DNA from: Epichloe hybrida
Lineage: Eukaryota; Ascomycota; Sordariomycetes; Hypocreales; Clavicipitaceae
NCBI GenBank assembly: GCA_019022495.1
Contig: JAFEKR010000015.1
Coordinates: forward strand, 124,001 to 188,000
Length of the DNA stretch: 64,000 nucleotides
Direction of reading: 5' to 3'
Position 1 is the first letter of the stretch. Every line of letters begins with the position of its first letter. Below the pieces are notes generated by a model. The model saw only the letters and a program-made list of their open reading frames with translations. It had not been told where the DNA came from and did not search any database. This document shows positions 10,506 through 22,430 of the stretch, piece by piece. Both the position numbers and the translations under genes were made by a program.

Positions 10506-13500
10506 TCATGATGTTCCAGTAGGCTTGGCTTGTCCCTCAACGAAGCTGAGAGCTTCTGTCGTGGGCACGCAGTTGATAGAGCTCGTCTTGTTGTGGAACG
10601 TCACACCATAGCATTTGTCTGCCACATGAACAATCTCGGGCCGGAAGGTAGTGCAGATGAACTGAGTGCCGGCCTCGTTTGAGATGGATTCCAGTAGCGC
10701 GGCGACGGCAGTTCGGTATTGGGCGTCCAGGTTGGCATCTACTTCGTCAAAGATGACCATGGGACTACTCTCGGTTTGCTGGAGAGCAAAGATGAGACAC
10801 AACGCGCACAAACCTAAAGACAAAATAATAATAAAAAGAAAGGCACGGTTTAGCAGTGATTCTTGGTTTGTCATCATGTCGGGAATTCAATCGGACTTAC
10901 TCTTTTGCCCACCACTGAGTTGCTGGATTCTTTGCTGCTCATCAAGTTCTTTCGAGTTGAACGAGACGCTGATGCCGACACCAATGTAGTTCTCGACACT
11001 GCCACGGGCCTCCTCATCAGACTCATCAATGTCTTGGCGACGATCGGCCCTTCTTTGGATGACCAATCGCCCGTGTCCTGCGGGAACCAGTTTGCCAAAG
11101 ATGGTCGCAAACTCCTTGGACACCTGTTTGAAAGTTCGCTCAATGGCTTCGTCCTTTCGTCGATCCAAGTGCTCAACCAGTTCCTCAATGGAGTCCTGAG
11201 AAGCGTCCAATTCCTTGCGTCGCTTCATGAGCTGATCCTGTTGCGTAGTGAAGTTGTTGTACTGTTCAAAGGCTTTCTTGTTGACATGCTTGTACTTCTT
11301 CAGTGCTTCATTGACCTTCTTCAGCTTGTTGGTAATCTGAAAAGTTCTGTGTCAGTATTTCGGCCACGGCTTGAACATGGGCGCCTCCAACTTACCGAAC
11401 TGGCCTCCATATTCTCGTATTTGTCAAATGCCTCTTCGGGAAGCACACCCAAATCTCTGATGTTTTTGGCACATTCTGCGGCCTGTGCAGTAAGAAGAGC
11501 CTTACGCTGCAGAGTCTTCTCCATCCTCTTTTGCTGCTTCTCTATTTTCGTGGAAATCTCATTCTGAATCTGCTCTCGCTCCGATTTTTCGGAGCTCAGC
11601 TCGTCAATTCGAGCAGTGACGTGGTCGATCTTGTCTTCTGTCTCTCGCAGACTGGCTTCAATGCCTTGCAATGCCTTCTGAGCAGTCTTCAACTCTCGTT
11701 GAGCTTCCTTCATGCCTCCAGATGCGCCCCCTGATGCCGAGTTCTCGAAGGCCTGGCTGTTCAACTGATCGAGTTTCATTTGAAGGTTCTGACGCAAGTC
11801 AACTTCAAGGAATTGCTTCGTTCTCTCGAGCCCTCTCCGTTCATTGCTCAAATCATTCCATTGCTTCTGCAGTTGTTGCGTCATTTTACTGAGCTGCTCC
11901 AGCTCCAGTTCTTCTGCTGAGGTGAGGCTGTTTTTGAACTCGGTTCCTATCTCAGCCTCATGCGCGGCCACCTCTTCCATGAATCCGTTCATATTCTTCT
12001 CCACTGCGTCTCGGCGCTTGATAGCAGAGTCAAGATGAGACCTTTCGTTTTCAACATGGCCAGACTTGTTTCGCAGTTCGTGTTTGAGGGGCTCGAATCC
12101 ATCGTCTGCCTGCCTTAATTGCTGCTCCATCTTTTGCAATTCCGACATGGCTGCTGTGATTTCTTGATCCTTGCGTTCGATCTGCTGGCGCAATTCGCGT
12201 GACTGGGCAATCAAATTTTCATACTCTTCTCGCCACTTATTCGCGGAGTGAACAGCTTCGAGACGCGATTTTCGGGGATCAATGTAACCACCGGTCAGGG
12301 CACCTCTCTTGTTCGTTGTGTCGCCTTCTGCGGTGATGCCATCGACGCCATGACTGCGGGCATACTGGGCCGCGACGGCCAAATTAACACACACTACAGT
12401 CTTTCCGAACACCTGCTGGAAGGCCTTTTCGAATCTTGTGTCGTATTTTATCTTGCTGATAAGAGGCACCGCGTCATTGGATCGAGGAAAGTTGACCTGA
12501 CGTGGTCGCAGTTGCGCCAATGGCATGAAGGTGACGCGGCCGCCACGTGTTTTATACAAATAGTCCGCCAAATAGGTAGCGGTGTCGGCGTTGTCGACGA
12601 CATAATGAAACAGACTTGCTCCCGCAGTCTGTTCAACGGGGAGTCTGTATGCGTCATTGACCTCGAGCAAGTCGGCCAGAGTTCCGTAGGCACCAGGAAT
12701 ATCCTGTTCCTGCTTCAACCGACGGATGGTAGCCAGACCGCGAGCTGTTGCACCGTCTACCGCATGGGACAACTCCCGCTCAGCTTGTTCTTTTTCCTGG
12801 CGGGCATTGGCAATGACAGAGTTCAGTTTGTCCTCCTCGCGGCGAATGAGCTTCCTCTCGTCATTCAGTCTGTCCAGGGTGACCCTAGCTTGGTTTGCCT
12901 CGTCGGCCATCAAGACTCTGTCACCACTCCAATTGGCTAATCTGGATCTCAATTGCGCTACCTCTTGCTCGGTCTGCCGAATGGACTCTTGCACTCTGCC
13001 AACCTCCTCTTCGGCCTCTAGCTTGTTCGCTTTCTGTGCGCTGATTGTCAGATTTAACTCCTCGATTTCTTGTTTCAACCATGCGTCCCGCTCTGACTTG
13101 TTCTTAAATCGTGAGCCACGGCTTTGCTTGGCGAATAGACGCGCCCTTGAAGCTTCAGCTGTGTCTAGTTGTCGCCTGATTTCATCCTCCTCCTGCTTCT
13201 TCTTCTTGTACTCGGGCAGGATCTTGGCCAGCTGTTTTTCCTTTTGCGATATCTCGGACTGGACGGATTGCAGATCCGATTCGTGCTGCGCTCGCGCCTG
13301 TTCCTGTGCCGATTGCCCATCCTTCAGATTCTTGACTTTCAACTCCACCTTGGCGAGGGCCTTGGCGCAGTCTCGCCTGTCCTCTTCGTGTTGACGTCGG
13401 TCAATCTGGAGCAACTCCAATTCTCTCTGCAGGCTGTGGATTTTTGCATCAAGTTTTGAAATGACCTTTTCTCCCTTCAGAAACTCTGACCGACTCGAAT

Positions 13501-14315
13501 CACTTGTGTCGAGGCCGTCCTGTCTCGCACCATCGATATCCTCCAGAGCAGACTGGATGGTTACTTGCTCGCGGTGATGGTACGCGTACTCCAAGCACCG
13601 CCTCTCCCTGTCCTTGTCCTGAAAGCCGCGCAATTCTTCCTTTTCCTCCTCGAGCTCAGCAAGTCGTTCTTTGATATATTCGAGCAATTCGTCGATTTTT
13701 TCCCGTTTATTGTTGGTCTCGTGCATGATTTTCAACGACTCTGTACGGCGTGCCTCATACACGTGGGTACCGGCCACTTCTTTCAGCAGATTGAGTCTGT
13801 CAGACTCCTTCATGTTTGTCAATGCTGTCACGCGACCCTGGGGAACGATGTAGTAAGGATTCGACCGGGAGAATCCTGCAGCTTCTAGCAGGTTCATGAC
13901 ATCCGTTTTGGTCACGACTTTACGGTCCACCGAGTATTCGTCCTTCTTCAACCCGATTGTTCGGCGCAAGACGACTTCCTTGTTGCCTGTAGGAAACCGA
14001 TCGTCGCTATTGTCGAAGATGATCTCAACGTAGGCAGACATGACGGCAGAACCAGAACCCTCGTGCAAGAGGCCCTGTCGCTCTTCTCGACTCATCTGGG
14101 TGTAAGCATCGCTAAGAACGAATCGCATCGCTGCAAAAAAGTTGCTTTTACCTGAGCCATTGCGACCAACGATGACATTCGTTTTCGGTGAGAAGGGTTC
14201 AATAACGGTTTGGTCTTTGTAGCTGTGAGGTTGTTATTGACATGGACGTTCACCGAGATGTACCATGCGCCGCGTACCTTTTGAAGCCCTGGATAATAGT
14301 CTGTTTGATATACAT
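10506..14315 (-). CDS. SMC3: Cohesin subunit SMC3
   Basis: Four exons (14315-14278, 14222-11396, 11336-10901, 10813-10506) give 1202 residues, the usual SMC3 length. The Walker A motif GRNGSGKSN is at residues 32-40. The conserved paired lysines in IGLKKDEY fall at residues 105-106, matching the acetylation sites that Eco1/ESCO modify in SMC3. Two long coiled coils flank a hinge ([11 protein letters not shown]...[11 protein letters not shown]). The C-terminal head has LSGGQK and the Walker B/D-loop [14 protein letters not shown]3 pairs with SMC1 and the kleisin to form the cohesin ring for sister-chromatid cohesion. The start codon is supported by the conserved [18 protein letters not shown] beginning, split by intron 1. 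Confidence 0.97.
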
Positions 14316-15019
14316 GATGGGCTGCGCGGGCGCCGATGCGCAACATCTGAAACGGCCAGTAAGCTACGCCTGGACTTGGTCTGCAAGTCGTTATGAGAAT
14401 GAAGTCGTCGTCTGGGTTACACGACGCGTCTTCCTGCCCGCCGCGATCAAGCGACTGGGGGTCGCGTTGAGAGACGGGCTGTATTTGCTGCCTCAGGCCA
14501 CACAGCCTGGGGCCAAACAAAGGGGTCCCTCGAGGGTGCCACCTTCCCCCAACAGTCTAACGATAATCCGATTTAGCAATTTTAACCACAGGGAGAATTC
14601 GGAGATTTCAGTCACAAAAGGTCTAATTTATGGTAATGAACCGTATGTTAATTGTCCCACCTCCCACTGCTGGGTATCGCCAGTAATACCGATATTATTG
14701 AAAATCCGATACTCTTACCACAAAACTAGTGCATTGGCCACAACCAGTGAGAAAAGAAAACCTCATTGAAAATCAACAAGGTAGTTCATCATGTCTTGAG
14801 TGATTAAATTCTTCTTAAATCCTCCTATCAATACTATACTGAACTAGCTGTGTAAAGAAGTGAATGGGTCTCTAAGACCTAGGCGCATAAAAGCTTTTAT
14901 AATTTACTCGAGAACGGAATAGTCTTCAGACATCAGCCAAGCACCATGTGCGTCCTCTCGCGCGTCATGTTGTTCGGCGTTGCTTCGTGTAGAAGTAGAC
15001 ACAAGCAACACTCGAGCCT
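14316..15019. other. Intergenic region leading into the accessory island
   Basis: Sequence upstream of SMC3 and downstream of the secreted-protein gene. From about 14570 it becomes clearly AT-rich. No gene is supported. Confidence 0.4.
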
Positions 15020-15631
15020 CTAGTCAACTTCAGGGAATCTCCAGCTTGTGACCGGGATGCTTGCGCCCGCGAGCGTGGCCACGGGAGGACTAATCATGGA
15101 TTGGATTATAGTAGCACCACTTGAGGCGAAGACTTCTGCCACAAAATGGACCACGAGCAGTGCAGTTCCAACGAATCCCGTCATTCGGAACGTAGCAGCT
15201 CCACGATATTGGTCCTCAGTCAATGTGAGTGTGCGAAGATCAGGCACTGTAATAGTCGTTGGTCGCACATTCTGGCTGCCATACACTGCTATACCTTCCA
15301 ACTTCGCAGTGTTTGTATATTTTTCAATCCATATATCGAACATCCAACCCGCGGCGTCGATAAGGTTGGAGCTAAAGCCAATGGCAAAGGCTCGCCTGGT
15401 GTGAGGAGATACGAAGACGGGATTTCGGACTTCGAGATCTCGGGTCTCGACTTCTGCTTTGTCGATAGACGTATTCCACGCAGGGGTATCTGCAGCCCAA
15501 GAAGAGAATGGAGAGCCGGGTTTGACCACGTCAGAAGCTTCGAAGTCGACAGACTGACCGGACGCCGCAAGCCCCATGCTGAGGAGGCTGACAAGGGCAA
15601 TGTTCAATGTCTTGAATGTCTTGAATGTCAT
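15020..15631 (-). CDS. Hypothetical secreted protein
   Basis: An uninterrupted 203-codon frame with an ATG start. The N-terminus is a plausible signal peptide: a Lys-containing n-region, the hydrophobic IALVSLLSMGLAASG, and likely cleavage near ASGQS. The mature part has no cysteine, an FAIGFSSNLIDAAG segment and a hydrophobic GTALLVVHFVAEVFA stretch that may be a beta-rich core. I do not recognise a family. It sits at the edge of an AT-rich, pseudogene-bearing island. Short secreted proteins of this kind are common in accessory regions of fungi, but no function can be assigned. Confidence 0.6.
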   Translation of the reverse strand: MTFKTFKTLNIALVSLLSMGLAASGQSVDFEASDVVKPGSPFSSWAADTPAWNTSIDKAEVETRDLEVRNPVFVSPHTRRAFAIGFSSNLIDAAGWMFDIWIEKYTNTAKLEGIAVYGSQNVRPTTITVPDLRTLTLTEDQYRGAATFRMTGFVGTALLVVHFVAEVFASSGATIIQSMISPPVATLAGASIPVTSWRFPEVD

Positions 15632-17585
15632 ATTGGCAGTTGTTGTTCGCGTGCAGCTGAATTTGTACCGATAGGTCAGGGTATCAATGTTAAAGTGTGC
15701 TGCTCGCAGTGATTGATTTGACTTGACTGAGCTGGTGAGTAGAGGTAATGGCGGTCATGTGGACGGGAGGAGAAGGATACTTGTAGATGACCATCAAGCC
15801 CACGCACTGCATGCGAGGCAGCGACATTGTTCCGGATCTGCCGTCTCTCATGAAGTATGTGCCAAAGGATTCTCACGTCGGAGCCCCTGGTCGAGGCCAA
15901 AAATCCAGCACTGGTGTCGCTGTTCAAGCGGCTAAGCAACAACACCATAAAACTGCCGCAGAAGTCGTACCGGGAACGAGGCGTTAATTTCATTCAAGCC
16001 AAGCAAGTCCGACTGTGCTGCAGCATCGTCCAATCGTGTTAAATTCATGAGCTATATTTCATTCGCAAGGTAATACGGCGGGGATCGTAATTGTTGAGCA
16101 TGTACGGAGTACAGGCTCATTTATCGCAGCCAGGCCAGATGACCAAAAACGGAGTGTATACCCCTAATAGTAGCTGCGATAAATGAGCATATATATGCTC
16201 AAAAGTATGCGAGTGTCAAGTCATTCGTCATTCGGACTGATGGAGGACGGAAGGGTAGTGTTCCAGCCCCAAGGCCGTGAGGCCATCTCCTCGATTGTGT
16301 ATAGCTGGTTTACGTGAATAGTGGAACCCCTCAATTACCCTGTAAGTACGATAATACTCTATGTAAGAACCCAGGAGGTGTGCTGAATTCCCCAATAGAC
16401 CAAAAGATTCGTCAATGCCAGCCGCTGCTAACATTGCACATTATAATTGATTATACGGCCTGTCACCCCGGGCTCAGTTCGTTGGCCCTGTAAACAGCGC
16501 CACACAAATGCACCCCCAAAATCATTTCATACCTGCCCTGCCGTACCTATATTATCTTGCTTTTACTAATATAGAGTCTACTATAGAGTTCTTATTTTTC
16601 TGAGCTCCTACATCCTTAGATTAGCTTAAGATATCAATGGACTAATTTGATCTCATTAAAAGTTAGCAGAGCACTATAATGACCTTTCTTAGGGTTTATC
16701 AGGGAAAGCTAAGCTCTACCTGCGTTTTACGTGCAAGGCAAAGGCAAGAGGGTATATAGAGCGTACCTTCTCGCGTTCCCTCCACATATTAAAATAAGGC
16801 CATCCTGTGGAGACGTCCTGTCTGATGGGTGTCTACATAAACGCGAAAAACTCTTCGGCCGAGAATTTCGTTTCTACCTCTCTAAAGCGCCTAACTATGG
16901 AGGAGGCCCGCCATCGCCTTGAACTCTGCCCACCTTGTGGGTCGGTGAGGCCCCCAACAGGGCCACAGGCCCCTGTTAAGGGAATTAATCATGAGTGTGG
17001 GGCGATCTTAGCTGCAGTGGGTAGAAATTAAACATCATTACTTCTGTGTGGTGTAGCAATTTGTATACATACGGAAAATTAGCGGTACATTTATTATTAG
17101 CCTGTTTATATTTAAGCGAATGTACCTCTAATTTATCCGATTTGACACAGACCCTAGTTAATGCGACTACATGTATGTACGCTCGTCGAGCCGAGTTCTG
17201 CATTCCGGTGTTTGGTTTATCCAATGAGCCTGAACCGCGCCGCTTTATTGGTCAGACCCTTCAAGATCTGTTCCCATGCAACTGTGCATGTTTTGTTGTT
17301 GCGCCATAGGACGGTGCGAGTTGATAATACAGTACTTACTTGTTTGGACTTGACATCGTTGATTACCTGCCTACCTAGGTCTTCTTGCTCGTTGTTCAAT
17401 ATCGCGGCGCCGCCCGATTTGCCCATCATTTCAGTATCACAATTGACTGATGGGATGGTGCTGTTGTTGTCCTTGCCTCACACCTACTTTGTTTCCCCCA
17501 TCATCACCGCCCCCATCATCACCGCATTTTATCTAATCACACGCTTCGCGAGACTCACTGCTAGGCGGCAGCACCATTCGCCGTC
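15632..17585. other. AT-rich accessory sequence without an intact gene
   Basis: Two kilobases with no intact gene. Composition shifts to strong AT richness around 16020-16200 and 16530-16720, with GC-richer patches (15720-15990, 16800-16980) that look like old coding fragments too degraded to identify. A 16-bp inverted repeat and a TACGGAGTAC motif lie near 16102-16200. Confidence 0.45.
16115..16200. repeat. Inverted repeat with adjacent palindrome
   Basis: GCTCATTTATCGCAGC at 16115-16130 is repeated as an exact 16-bp inverted copy at 16173-16188, with a 42-nt spacer. The right arm overlaps a perfect 16-nt palindrome, GAGCATATATATGCTC, at 16185-16200. The left arm is preceded by GTACGGAGTAC (16102-16112). 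The layout could be a small foldback element or a hairpin; no transposase lies nearby. Confidence 0.8.
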
Positions 17586-18591
17586 ATGGCCATCGACCCG
17601 GAGAAAGGCCAGTCTGCCACGGCAGCTGCTGGTATCGATGCTGCCGCAGTAACCTCCCCTGCAACTGCGGAAAAAGACTGATAATGGCACCCCGGCATCT
17701 GAGTTGGATGCCTGCGAGCAGGCCGTGTTGGCGTCGCACATGCACGTGGAAGACGTGAAGCTGTCCTTTATCGGCATCTACAGCTACGCGGCATGGACTG
17801 ACCTGGCCATTGTTGCTGTCTGCGCTGTTTGCGCGGTGATCGCTGGTGCTCTGGTCCTAGTCACCCCGGTTAGACGCCATTGATCTGCTCCATGTGCCTT
17901 CTCGAAGGGAAACCACAGGAGGAAAATAGAAATACTGACCCGTTTAATCTGCATCAAAGATTATCAGTTCGCGAATCATCCTAGCCTTCTCCAAGGCAGA
18001 ATCCCAGGGCTACAGCATAATGTAATGCACATCTACCCATGCCGGCCTAATGTTATCACGTTAAAAGACATTAGTATCGCTTTCCCTATGGGACAACCCA
18101 CGGCGATCGCAGGGCACTCTGGCTCAGGCAAGAGCTCCATCTCCAATTTATTGCTACGCTTGTATAACCCGCTATCCTCGACGGCGAGTACACTTTGTTC
18201 TAAGCCGTCGCTATCCAGTCAACTATGCTCCTGAGTGCCTACTCGGCTGGCGTTTTCTTCTCCTGGACTCCTAACATCGGAAAGGCTAAACAGGCTGCTG
18301 CCTCACTACAACGACTACTAGCGTTGAAATCTGCAATCGACCCCTCGTCTTTATCTGGAGAGGGAATTACCTCTATGCGCGGCGATATCACGTTTGACTC
18401 GGTGAGCTATTCATAGCCGTCCCGCCGGGACTACCTAGCGTTGGACAATGTCAGCTTTAACATTCCAGCAGGTAGCAGGCGTCAATGTCGCCTTTGTCGG
18501 CACCACAGGTTCCAGCAAGAGCACCATCGTCTCGCTGATTGCGCGGTTTTGTGACCCAACCAGTGGGAGAATACAAGTGGGCAAACTCTGA
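17586..18591 (+). pseudogene. ABC transporter (ABCB/multidrug type) pseudogene A
   Basis: Separate pieces of one ABCB-type transporter lie in order but are broken. An N-terminus starts at ATG 17586 and runs into stops at about 17680. A shifted frame continues into the first membrane region (KLSFIGIYSYAAW, then a hydrophobic segment) to about 17880. The rest of membrane domain 1 is missing. Around 18010-18190 is nucleotide-binding domain 1 with Walker A GHSGSGKSS. From 18225 comes the end of membrane domain 2 (FFSWTPNIGKAKQAA) and the start of domain 2 (GDITFDSVSYS), interrupted by TAG where YSYPSR is expected. A frameshift then leads to a degenerate Walker A, GTTGSSKST, and a final stop near 18591. 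Signature and Walker B regions are absent. It is clearly non-functional. Confidence 0.85.
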
Positions 18592-19555
18592 AAATGCTGT
18601 AAATGCTGTAGATGTGGCAGATTATTGTAAAAAATCCAAAATATCCTGAGACTGTGGCCAGATCATGTCAGTCCAATGTGATGGGGGTTCAAACGCAGAA
18701 GATTGTCCTCGCCCTGTAATAAGCAAGGCTATTGGCACGTTTAAGGCTCTTTCTTTTTTTATGTCTGAGTGCAGCTTCCAACCCCTTGCTGTGTCACGTG
18801 TGTGGCCTTGGCGCTGATGATGGGCGCCCCTCGAAGCCAGCTACAGGGTAGTTGGCAGAAGACTGGAATGTGGCCTCGCGGAAATGCTGGCGGAAGTGCG
18901 AGAAATGCTGACTCCTGCTGACACCAGGGTGACTTGTTGGGTGACAAATCAGGCGGGCATTAATGTAGATAAGACGGCGGTTTTTGCCGTCAATCAGGAA
19001 AAACCCCGGTGATTCCCGGTATCATGGTTCGGAGGCTGGAGAAAATCAAGGCTGTCAGCGGCTAACTTGCTGATGCATATACGATGTAACAGTCAGTGCC
19101 GTCGACAAAAGGCGCCAAGCATTAGACAAGCTGTCCCTCTTAATCGTTCGCCTCTGAGACGGATGTCGGGTCCCTGCCAGAGCCAAATAAAGGCTATTCT
19201 GATCGCCCAAGATACCGTCATCAGTTCAGTCCCTTTGGATCCCGTTTGGGGGAAGGGGGGTGGCCATCGTATGGCCTCGCCTTCGCCCGCGCGGCTCAGC
19301 AGCGTGCGTTTTTCCCCTCGGCAGGAAACCAAAATAACTTGGCGAGGTCTCGTAGGCAGTAGGCTCTTCTCTCATATCATCTGCGAAATTCTATCCATCT
19401 ACTCGTAGGTTGCCCCGTAGCCCGTAGGGTCTCGGTTTCATGCTTGCAGAGTATAACCGTGCTTGTTAGTTGCCAAGGTCCAAGGAAGGAACCGTATTGG
19501 CCGCTGGAACCCAGGACTGTCCGAAAGCTAGCACGTCTTGGCTTGCCTTGGAAAA
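18592..19555. other. Upstream region of the bZIP-ankyrin gene
   Basis: Nearly 1 kb without a supported gene. The left part may hold further decayed coding sequence, but no domain can be recognised. The right part (from about 19080) should contain the promoter and leader of the bZIP-ankyrin gene. Confidence 0.4.
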
Positions 19556-20911
19556 ATGTCATCGAATGCCAGTGATGTGGCTATTGAACGACGGCGGCAA
19601 CAGAATAGAGATGCCCAAAGAAAGAAGCGTAAGTTTATCGCGCTCCCTGCGTTATTTTCTCCCCTCCTCCTCCTTCTTTCTTTACATATTTTCTTGATTT
19701 GTACTTTGAACCTCGATTTTTGCTTTTCTTGTCCCATGGTCCTTATTCTTGCCACCTCCGCGCATAGCAGCAAGGGAGAATAGAACCAACGCTTGGCCTT
19801 CGGTGTATAGTCCAAATCTATTTTCATCGCTCTGGCGGTGGATCAAGAGAAGAGCTGGTCCTTGACTCACGCATTTTACTTCCTAGGCGATAACTTGAAA
19901 GCTCAAATCAAAGAGCTGCAGGCCAGAAATTCCGAGCTCGAAGCTCTCCGGGAGCCTGCTCTGTCGGCCGCAGCAAATAACTCAGCTCGGGTCCGACCCA
20001 GAAATACAAATGCATTGCTGACTCCAGATGCAACCTGTGGCTCTGGAGATGGCGAGGCCTACGATCCCTCAGTTCACTTGAACTGGGACGAAGGGACCTC
20101 GGGCACACCATCATCATCCACATCGCAGGCTGTCTTTCCAAACCTAGGCGATGATGCTTTCCTGCGGGACATGTGCGTAAATTGGAACAACAGCACAAGA
20201 ACTGCATCCGACGGTGCAGTAAGCAATCCCCAGTGCCTTTCTCGCGGAGGAGGAGATGCTCCCACAGCCTTACACAAGGGCTTGCCAGCATACATGTCCA
20301 ATTCAGAATCTGGATCCGGATCCGGATCCGAAACCGGTGACTATGAGACTGCCGAGTCACTGTTTGCAGCTTACATGAGCGCCGGAGGTACAGGAACGCC
20401 ATGTTCTCCGTCACCGCCAACACGAGCACATGCAGCGGGTGTCACACTCGGAAACGTGACGAACCATGACTCAAATCGCGCTCCAGCCATGCAGAGACGA
20501 GTGTCAGTAGTCAGCGCAAGCCCTAGAATCGGCATCAGAAAGAGCGTAGACATGGGCAAGGGCACGCGAACCCTCGGGCTCATTACTCCTGACGCACCTC
20601 GGCTTGTCGGCCGCCGCGACGGGAAGCGAGGCGCCATGGTCGTTGCCGTGGCCAATCGTCAAGCTGCGGCAGTACGGCTGTTAATCAAGCATGATGCGGA
20701 TGTCAACGCGCGGGATGAGAAAGGCAGAACAGTACTTCATGACACGGCAGAGAGGAACGATGCAGAAATGATGCATCTGCTATTGGAGCACGGCGCTGAT
20801 CCAAGTATTACGGATAAAACTGGCATGATGCCCATGGAGATTGCGGCGTTTTTGGGTAATATAGAAGCGCTTGAAGTCCTGTTGACAGCTACCTCGGATA
20901 GAAAAGAATGA
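19556..20911 (+). CDS. bZIP-ankyrin (bANK, ToxE/Aps2-like) transcription factor
   Basis: Two exons (19556-19628, 19887-20911) give 365 residues. Residues 11-25 are a fungal bZIP basic region (ERRRQQNRDAQRKKR), and the intron falls inside it, as the final Arg codon is split. Leucines at 28, 35 and 42 make a short three-heptad zipper. A Ser/Gly-rich, probably disordered middle follows, with a GSGSGSE run encoded by repeated GGATCC-type sequence. The last 90 residues form about three ankyrin repeats (VRLLIKHDADVNARD, GRTVLHDTAERND, LLLEHGADPSITD, IAAFLGNIEALEVLL). Basic region plus C-terminal ankyrins defines the bANK class, known from the regulators of HC-toxin (ToxE) and apicidin synthesis. 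The 258-nt intron is long but its GTAAGT donor and CCTAG acceptor are good. No inactivating mutation is seen. Neighbours are ABC and NRPS relics. Confidence 0.85.
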
Positions 20912-21032
20912 AAAAAAAAAAAAAAAAAAAAAAGTCGATTGAGCTGAGAAACCTCCATTAGACACGGTCTGCTCTTCACTCTAGGGTCAGCTTGGGTCTC
21001 TCTTATGAAATTCCAGCTACGGTATCTAGACC

Positions 21033-22430
21033 TCAGTCACAAGTATTGCTCGCAATATACATGCTGTAGTATTCTCCTCTACGCTCCATTAGCTCTGAAT
21101 GGCGGCCCTCTTCGAAAATGCGGCCCTTGCTAAGGAAGTAGATCCGATCTGCCTTAGTCACGGTTCGAAGCCTGTGCGTGATGCCTATTGTGGTTCGGCC
21201 CTTGCTGCTCTTCTCCAGAACCTCTTGGATAGATGATTCTGATAGAGAGTCCAGCAAAGATGTGGCCTCATCCAGTAAAAGAATACAAGGGCGTCGCAAG
21301 AATGCTCTGGCCATAGCTAGGCGTTGCTTTTGGCCAACGCTCAGCTGCATTCCACGAGTCGAAGCCGTCCCTGATAGACAGCAGGTCAGTGAGGGAAAAA
21401 AGGAATTGAATATTGTACCCGGGGATCTGCAGATGCAACACGTAAGGTAAACTTTGGATCAAGTCATAGATATCGGCTTGCTGACAGACTTCTGCCAGCA
21501 CTGAATCAGAAGGTACACTATTGGCTTCGTCATTGTATACAAGTCCAGCCAGTAAGTTTGTCCGACTGGAACCGCTGGAAAGAATAGGATCCTAGCTGAC
21601 ATATCCGATGCAACGGCGTCATTCAGATATCGGGAAACAAGAGATGGCGATTCCACCAATTCTAATCTGACCACCTGTAGGACTGTAGAACCGCTGGATA
21701 AGCGAGACGATAGTGCTTTTACCAGATCCTGTCTGTCCCACGAAAACCACGTTCGCGCCACCAGGGCTGCTGAGGGTCATGTTTCCAAGTACCTGCGTAT
21801 TCGGGCGCGCGGGATAGGCACATGTCACCGAGTCAAGGTCGATGCAGCCGTTCATCGAGTTGGCAACGGAAGCCTTTGCCTCGTCTCTCGAAAAGTCGCC
21901 TCCTTGTGCTGTCGCTAAAGGCTGAGATTAAATCTCTGCTTCCGATGACGTTTCCGACATCGGCATTTGAAGCCTGGCTGCCGCGTATTTCGCTTTGCCG
22001 ATGCTTGGCGTTCACGAGAACACAAGCCTGGCTGAATAAGCATCTATGGCAGTAACGATGCCGCACAGGGCCGTGACGGTTTTGCCAAACAGGATGGCGG
22101 ACATGGGCTCCTCGAGTGCAGCGACGAGCGAACGTGCCACGCCCAGAAAAGCGAGCCAACCATCTTGCCGATTGAGCTGCCAAGCCAGCTTGAGGAGAGC
22201 AAGTAGTGATGGTGCTTGATTTCGGCGTGAAGACGATTCTCTGGAAGTGTATCTGTTGCTCCAGAATATCCTTTGCTTCCCGCCGAGCATCTCTACTGTT
22301 GCTTTTCTTTGTCTGCGCTTTGAGTGACGGATATCCAGGAGTGTGAAGTCTGTGACGTCTCGTCCCGTCAGCCAGAGTTGATTTGATGACTGTGCCGATA
22401 AAATTAGTAAAAGTGACGCCAAGCCAACTT
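21033..22430 (-). pseudogene. ABC transporter (ABCB/multidrug type) pseudogene B
   Basis: Read on the minus strand, this starts near 22430 with the linker into membrane domain 2 (LLALLKLAWQLNRQD, LEEPMSAILFGKTVTAL). It then jumps directly to the end of that domain (DAYSARLVFS-stop-TPSIGKAKYAAARLQ), so the central helices are deleted. A second stop follows the Gln codon region. Nucleotide-binding domain 2 has an intact Walker A (GQTGSGKST, in the frame starting at 21855), further stops, a frameshift between about 21440 and 21350, then the signature LSVGQKQR, Walker B ILLLDEATSLLD and H-loop ITHR, ending at a stop at 21033. TGG has become TGA where relic A reads FSWTP. It is a relative of relic A, not the missing half of it, because both contain the IGKAK block and a domain-2 Walker A. 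Confidence 0.85.

Noticed and set aside
17586..22430. The two ABC relics as the split halves of one transporter
   Set aside because: Both contain the end of membrane domain 2 and a second-domain Walker A, so they duplicate each other.
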